Position numbers and translations under genes: made by a program
Part shown: in pieces, positions 41,073 to 47,047 of the stretch
Layout: every line of letters begins with the position of its first letter
Numbering within the stretch: position 1 is the first letter of the stretch
Source: Planctomycetota bacterium
GTDB taxonomy: Bacteria > Planctomycetota > JAJSAM01
Reading direction: 5' to 3'
Length of the DNA stretch: 47,047 bases
Assembly: GCA_024274785.1 (NCBI GenBank)
Contig: JAJSAM010000026.1
Coordinates: forward strand, 1-47,047
Notes under the pieces: model-generated
Seen by the model: the letters and a program-made list of their open reading frames with translations, nothing else
The model's database searches: none
Told to the model about the DNA's origin: nothing

Positions 41073-41816
41073 TCATGTTGCTTCCGCCAACCACGAGGTG
41101 AGAGCGCCGGCGAGGACCGGTTCGGCCGGGAGAGGAGTAGCCCGCCCGGCCCGCTCGAGACGATCGAACAAGGCCTCACTCTCGGTGAGCAGGAATCCCA
41201 TTCTGGCCGGATCGCCCACCACCGGCGGCCGGTCCGGACGCCTGACCAGTTCCACCAGGAACGGCAGGTCGTACTCCCTGAGCAGGACGCGGATGTCCAC
41301 CTCCATCCGCCCGGTCTCCATGACGTGGATCCCGCTGAGCAGGGCCCGGTAGAGAAACAGCACGTCGGTGACGCCGTGCGTCTTCCTGCGTTCGAGAACC
41401 GAGAGCGCCGATCGGGCCCTCTCCAGGTACGCGCGCTGCAGGTCTCTCGTCAGGAATCCGGATGCCACCTCGCGGAGTTTCCACACCTCCTCCTCGCCGA
41501 CGATGACCAGGGGAGAGTGCAGGGCCTCGATGAACTCGATATCGAGGGCCCGGATCCTCGTTGCGGCCCTCCGTCGACTCTCCGATCGCACCCGGACATC
41601 CATCCCGGCCACGGCCAGCTCCACCTCCAGCAACTCGCGGTTCGCTCCGGTCCCAAGCGAGGCCTCGAGTGCCGTTCGATGGCACCCCGGAACCCGCACC
41701 ACCGGATCGGGCACCTGGAAACCGTGCATGTGGTTCCCCGCCACCACCAGAAAGAGTGGCTTCAGGTCAAAAAAGCAAAGAGAGGCTCGGAGTTGATCCA
41801 GCAATGGCATCGACAC
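41073..41816 (-). CDS. Degenerate nucleotidyltransferase-family protein (COG3541-like) without catalytic Asp pair
   Basis: 247 residues from GTG 41816 (ATG 41810 is an alternative). The fold matches bacterial nucleotidyltransferase proteins that read GSHLYGF-x2-PDSDVDLRG-x-H near the start; here it is GNHMHGFQVPDPVVRVPGCH, with V39 and R41 at the two catalytic Asp positions and N28 for the Ser. Later text agrees closely with the family: HSPLVIVGEEEVWKLRE, FLTRDLQRAYLERAR, FLYRALLSGIHVMETGRMEV and EYDLPFLVELV. The third acid is also changed (GMDVRVRSE). The fold is kept but the chemistry is lost, suggesting a regulatory or binding role. Confidence 0.7.
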   Translation of the reverse strand: MSMPLLDQLRASLCFFDLKPLFLVVAGNHMHGFQVPDPVVRVPGCHRTALEASLGTGANRELLEVELAVAGMDVRVRSESRRRAATRIRALDIEFIEALHSPLVIVGEEEVWKLREVASGFLTRDLQRAYLERARSALSVLERRKTHGVTDVLFLYRALLSGIHVMETGRMEVDIRVLLREYDLPFLVELVRRPDRPPVVGDPARMGFLLTESEALFDRLERAGRATPLPAEPVLAGALTSWLAEAT

Positions 41817-43966
<2,150 letters not shown>

Positions 43967-43970
43967 CACC

Positions 43971-44034
43971 GTGAAGCAGTGAAACCGTGAAACGGTGAAG
44001 CAGTGAAACCGTGAAGCGGTGAAACGGTGAAACG
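43971..44034. repeat. 8-bp tandem repeat, eight units
   Basis: Eight head-to-tail units of GTGAARCV: GTGAAGCA, GTGAAACC, GTGAAACG, GTGAAGCA, GTGAAACC, GTGAAGCG, GTGAAACG, GTGAAACG. It starts five bases after the stop of the sulfate gene and lies in the convergent gap before mog. The variants repeat in order (A-C-G-A-C), which suggests duplication of a larger block. Confidence 0.9.
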
Positions 44035-44059
44035 GTAGCTCGGGTGCGATCGATTCCGC

Positions 44060-44547
44060 TCAATCGGGGGACGGGCTGCAGTCGGCGCCTTCGCCGGTCA
44101 GGAGTCCCACGGCGTGGAGCGCGGCCTCCGCCACGAATCCCAGGCATTCCACCGCGCCCTTCGGGCTTCCGGGGAGGTTGATCACCAGGGCTCGGCCGAC
44201 CGTGCCCGCCGTGGCGCGGGAGGCCGAGGCGTGTGGAGTGATGTCGTTGGATCGCCGGCGCATCTCCTCCCCGAAGCCCGGAGCTTCACGCTCGATGACG
44301 TCGATCGTGGCCTCCGGGGTGACGTCGCGGGGAGCGAGCCCGGTGCCTCCGGTGGTGAGCACGAGGTCCGCCTGGCTGGCGGAGCGCAGGATGGCGGCGG
44401 CGATTTCCGCGCGGTCGTCCGGTACGGTCTCGGTCCAGACCACCTTCGCCGGAAGCTGGCGCGCGACGGCGGCGACGGCCGGGCCGCCCCGATCCTCGCG
44501 TTCGCTCCGATGGGAGCGATCGGAGACGGTGATCACCGCGACCCGGA

Positions 44548-44551
<4 letters not shown>
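44060..44551 (-). CDS. mog: Molybdenum cofactor adenylyltransferase-type protein (MogA/MoaB)
   Basis: 163 residues. [20 protein letters not shown] and [20 protein letters not shown] (the molybdopterin-binding motif) with [16 protein letters not shown] identify the MogA/MoaB family, which adenylates molybdopterin before Mo insertion. Its ATG overlaps the moaC stop (ATGA). Confidence 0.95.
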
Positions 44552-45027
<476 letters not shown>

Positions 45028-45140
45028 ATCAGGACCAGAGCATAGAGCCGGCCGGCCCCAGCGCAAGGATGGTCGACGGGCGGCGCCCCTGCGACGGGTG
45101 CGTGATAGAGTGGCGTGACGGTGTGGAGAGGAGATCTGCC

Positions 45141-45536
45141 ATGAAGACGGTCGGATTGATCATTCTCGGTGCGGTGGTCGGAGCGCTGGCGGCCGGGTTC
45201 CTATCGCAAAGTGTCGCGCAGGAAGGGACGCCGGCCTACCAGGGCGTCCGCTACTCGAATCCGTCCTGGGAACGCTACGACATGTCGGTCGGTATCACCA
45301 CGAGCGGGATCCCTCTGGCCGTCCGGCGGCTGCAGCACGGCGTGCAACAGCTCAATCTTCCGGACTACTTCGGGCAGTTCGTGGGCGTGACCGCGCACGG
45401 AAACTCGGATGTCCTCTGGTTTCGGGATGCGGCGGGGAACCTGCGCAGCACCATCGTCCCGGATGCGGCGCGAACGATCTATCGCATCGATATCATGCCC
45501 GCCGGGAACGTGGAGATCCGCCAGAAGCCGAATTGA
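45141..45536 (+). CDS. Small membrane-anchored or exported protein of unknown function
   Basis: 131 residues. ATG 45141 is preceded by GGAGAGGAG. The hydrophobic start ([25 protein letters not shown]) is a signal peptide or anchor. The rest is beta-rich ([53 protein letters not shown]). Divergent from moaC. No family recognised. Confidence 0.75.
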   Translation: MKTVGLIILGAVVGALAAGFLSQSVAQEGTPAYQGVRYSNPSWERYDMSVGITTSGIPLAVRRLQHGVQQLNLPDYFGQFVGVTAHGNSDVLWFRDAAGNLRSTIVPDAARTIYRIDIMPAGNVEIRQKPN

Positions 45537-45679
45537 GCCGGGGCCGCCGCATCCGGCCAGGTGGCGCGCGATGCCGAAGTGGATTTCTCCGGGTTTCCGC
45601 ACCTCCGCATGCAATCGTGCGTCTCCCTTCAGGGGGGGGCCGAGAAACGGCCCCTGCCGCTTTCGATTCCCGCACCGTT

Positions 45680-45742
45680 CCCCAGCCCCCAGTCCCCAGT
45701 CCCCAGTCCCCAGCCCCCAGTCCCCAGTCCTCAGTCCTCATC
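45680..45742. repeat. 7-bp tandem repeat (CCCCAGT), about nine units, G-quadruplex-prone on the minus strand
   Basis: Units of CCCCAGC/CCCCAGT run from 45680 to 45728, ending in two CCTCAGT/CCTCATC variants. The minus strand has seven runs of four or more G separated by three or four bases, ideal for a G-quadruplex. The last units encode the final residues and the stop (TGA at 45733-45731) of the PD40 gene. Heptamer repeats of this type are known as STRRs in filamentous cyanobacteria. Confidence 0.9.
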
Positions 45743-47047
45743 TTTCCAATCCGCCAGGAAGACATTCGTGTCCCTCGTGCCGCCGTTGTCACGGTTGCTG
45801 CAGAATACGAGCGTCCTGCCGTCCTTCGTGAACATCGGGAATCCGTCGAACGAGGGATTGCTGGTGATGCGCTCGAGTCCCGTGCCATCGACGTTGACCA
45901 TCCAGAGGTCGAAGTTCGGCATGCCCTTCTTTCCGAGCGTCGCCAGGTTACTGCAGAAGATGATGCGCTGGTTGTCCGGGTGCATGAAGGGAGCGAAGTT
46001 GGCCGCGCCGTTGCTGGTGACCTGCACCTGATTCGACCCGTCCGCGTCCATCACGAAGATCTCGAGGTTCATGGGGGAGACGAGCCCATCCACCTTGAGC
46101 GCCCGGTACTGCTCCTTCTCCAGATCGGTCTTCGGGCGATTCGCGCGCCAGATGATCTTCTTGCTGTCCCAGGAGAAGAACGGGCCGCCGTCGTAGCCCT
46201 CCGCGTTCGTCAGGCGCGTCAGCTCGGTGCCGTCCGCCCGCATCTTGTAGACCTCGGGGTCGCCGCCGTCGCGACAGGACGTGAAAACGATCCACTTGCC
46301 GTCGGGGCTCAGGGTGGCCTCGGCGTCATAGCCCCAGGTGTCCGTCAGGCGCAACTGGTTGCCGCCGTCCAGGTCGTGCGCCACGAGATCGAATTCCGGG
46401 TACAGCTTCCAGACGTAACCCCGGGACCGGTCCGGCGGCGCGGGCGGTTCGTCGCCCTGAAAGGCGGTCGTGGCGTAGATGACCCGTTTGCCCCCGGGAA
46501 ACAGGTATGCGCAGGTCGTCGCGCCCTTGCCGTTGCTGATCATGCGCTGATTGCCGCCGTCGAGATCCATGACGAAGATCTGGTCGGCGTTCATTTTTCC
46601 GCGCCGGGACTGGAAGGAGAACCGATCACACTCGGCGGGGAAGTAGGCCTCGGCGTTCTCGCCACCGTGCGTCAGCATCCGCACGTTCGAAAGATGGGCC
46701 GATTCCCCCTCGAACATCGTCACGGGAGGCGCGGCGGGCGCCGCCGGCTCCTCGCTCGCGAGATCGAACAGGAGCCGGGCTACGGATGCCGCCAGTTTCG
46801 CCACTTTTCCAGCGTCAACGAGGTCCAGCGTGTCGGCGGTGGTGTTCATTCGGCGGTAGATCCCGGAGAAGAGGTCGATCGCGGGAACACCGGCGACATG
46901 GAACGGCCAGTGATCGGAACCGTTCGCGAAGGCGAAGCGGTCGATGTCGGGCCCGACCCTGAATCCGTCGGTGATCAGGCAGGCCGCGGCGCGCCCGGCC
47001 AGGTCGGCATGCTTGCTGCGGCCGATCACGTACACATCCGACGCATC
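45731..47047 (-). CDS. M28-type peptidase / PD40 (TolB-like) beta-propeller protein, 3' part
   Basis: The frame is open to the window edge, so only the last ~438 residues are seen. The first ~110 end an M28 aminopeptidase domain: FANGSDHWPFHVAGVPAIDL (metal-site His) and RMNTTADTLDLVD, where the family has (Y)HTPADT and a metal-binding His; here Asn stands at that place. PD40 propeller repeats follow: DQIFVMDLDGGNQRMI, EATLSPDGKWIVFTSCRDGG, EIFVMDADGSNQVQVTSN. Exported or surface peptidases with such propellers are common in this kind of genome. The stop lies in the heptamer repeat. Confidence 0.85.
   Translation of the reverse strand, partial: DASDVYVIGRSKHADLAGRAAACLITDGFRVGPDIDRFAFANGSDHWPFHVAGVPAIDLFSGIYRRMNTTADTLDLVDAGKVAKLAASVARLLFDLASEEPAAPAAPPVTMFEGESAHLSNVRMLTHGGENAEAYFPAECDRFSFQSRRGKMNADQIFVMDLDGGNQRMISNGKGATTCAYLFPGGKRVIYATTAFQGDEPPAPPDRSRGYVWKLYPEFDLVAHDLDGGNQLRLTDTWGYDAEATLSPDGKWIVFTSCRDGGDPEVYKMRADGTELTRLTNAEGYDGGPFFSWDSKKIIWRANRPKTDLEKEQYRALKVDGLVSPMNLEIFVMDADGSNQVQVTSNGAANFAPFMHPDNQRIIFCSNLATLGKKGMPNFDLWMVNVDGTGLERITSNPSFDGFPMFTKDGRTLVFCSNRDNGGTRDTNVFLADWKDED

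Overview
This window is GC-rich bacterial chromosome, tightly packed on both strands, with 47 kb of mostly housekeeping and envelope genes. Several features point to Planctomycetota or a nearby environmental lineage: a FHA-like/transmembrane/alpha-toroid protein, a VIT-vWA-DUF2135 protein, an FG-GAP/ASPIC-UnbV lipoprotein, a relic of a Ser/Thr-kinase-TPR gene, and a glycoside-hydrolase-like barrel protein. This placement is inferred from gene content only. No rRNA, tRNA, CRISPR array, integrase or transposase gene was seen.

Layout. 1-4.3 kb: end of an unknown gene coupled to a barrel glycosidase-like gene, a flippase-like membrane protein, a relic of an acyl-CoA carboxylase and a small lysine-rich protein. 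4.3-8.1 kb: a repeat element with inverted ends, a sodium:solute symporter, a zinc-ribbon membrane protein and a coiled-coil envelope protein. 8.2-15.4 kb: a PurF-like protein without its catalytic Cys, two FAD oxidoreductases, a hotdog thioesterase, and an RlmL-type RNA methyltransferase cut by one in-frame TAA. 15.6-20.1 kb: an ARPP-1 protein, then a FixL/FixJ-like two-component system with a single-domain receiver and a ferritin-like protein; the last two genes each have the same GGACC-AA-GGTCC dyad about 35 bp before a plausible -10 box.

20.3-25.2 kb: the most striking unit, a four-gene operon of two small W-x-D helical proteins (WXG100-like), a coiled-coil protein and a large FtsK/SpoIIIE ATPase with three ATPase-like modules, only one of them with a Walker A motif. 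It looks like a minimal, diverged type VII secretion system. 25.4-32.7 kb: cold-shock protein, a DUF1801 gene with a lost C-terminus, VIT-vWA protein, kinase relic, FHA-toroid protein and a secreted protein. 32.9-38.7 kb: a hydrolase-fold protein with Lys at two catalytic positions, ispG-moaD-moaE, an MBL hydrolase, a lipoprotein-type PIMT and an Mrp ATPase. 38.7-47 kb: an ASPIC/UnbV lipoprotein, a degenerate nucleotidyltransferase, a fused sulfate adenylyltransferase/APS kinase, moaC-mog, and the end of an M28/PD40 protein.

Two themes run through the window. First, gene decay: four broken genes or relics and three enzyme folds whose catalytic residues are gone. Second, small dispersed repeats in intergenic DNA: three families of hairpin or inverted repeats and two short tandem arrays. 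Molybdenum-cofactor genes are split between two places (moaD/moaE and moaC/mog).
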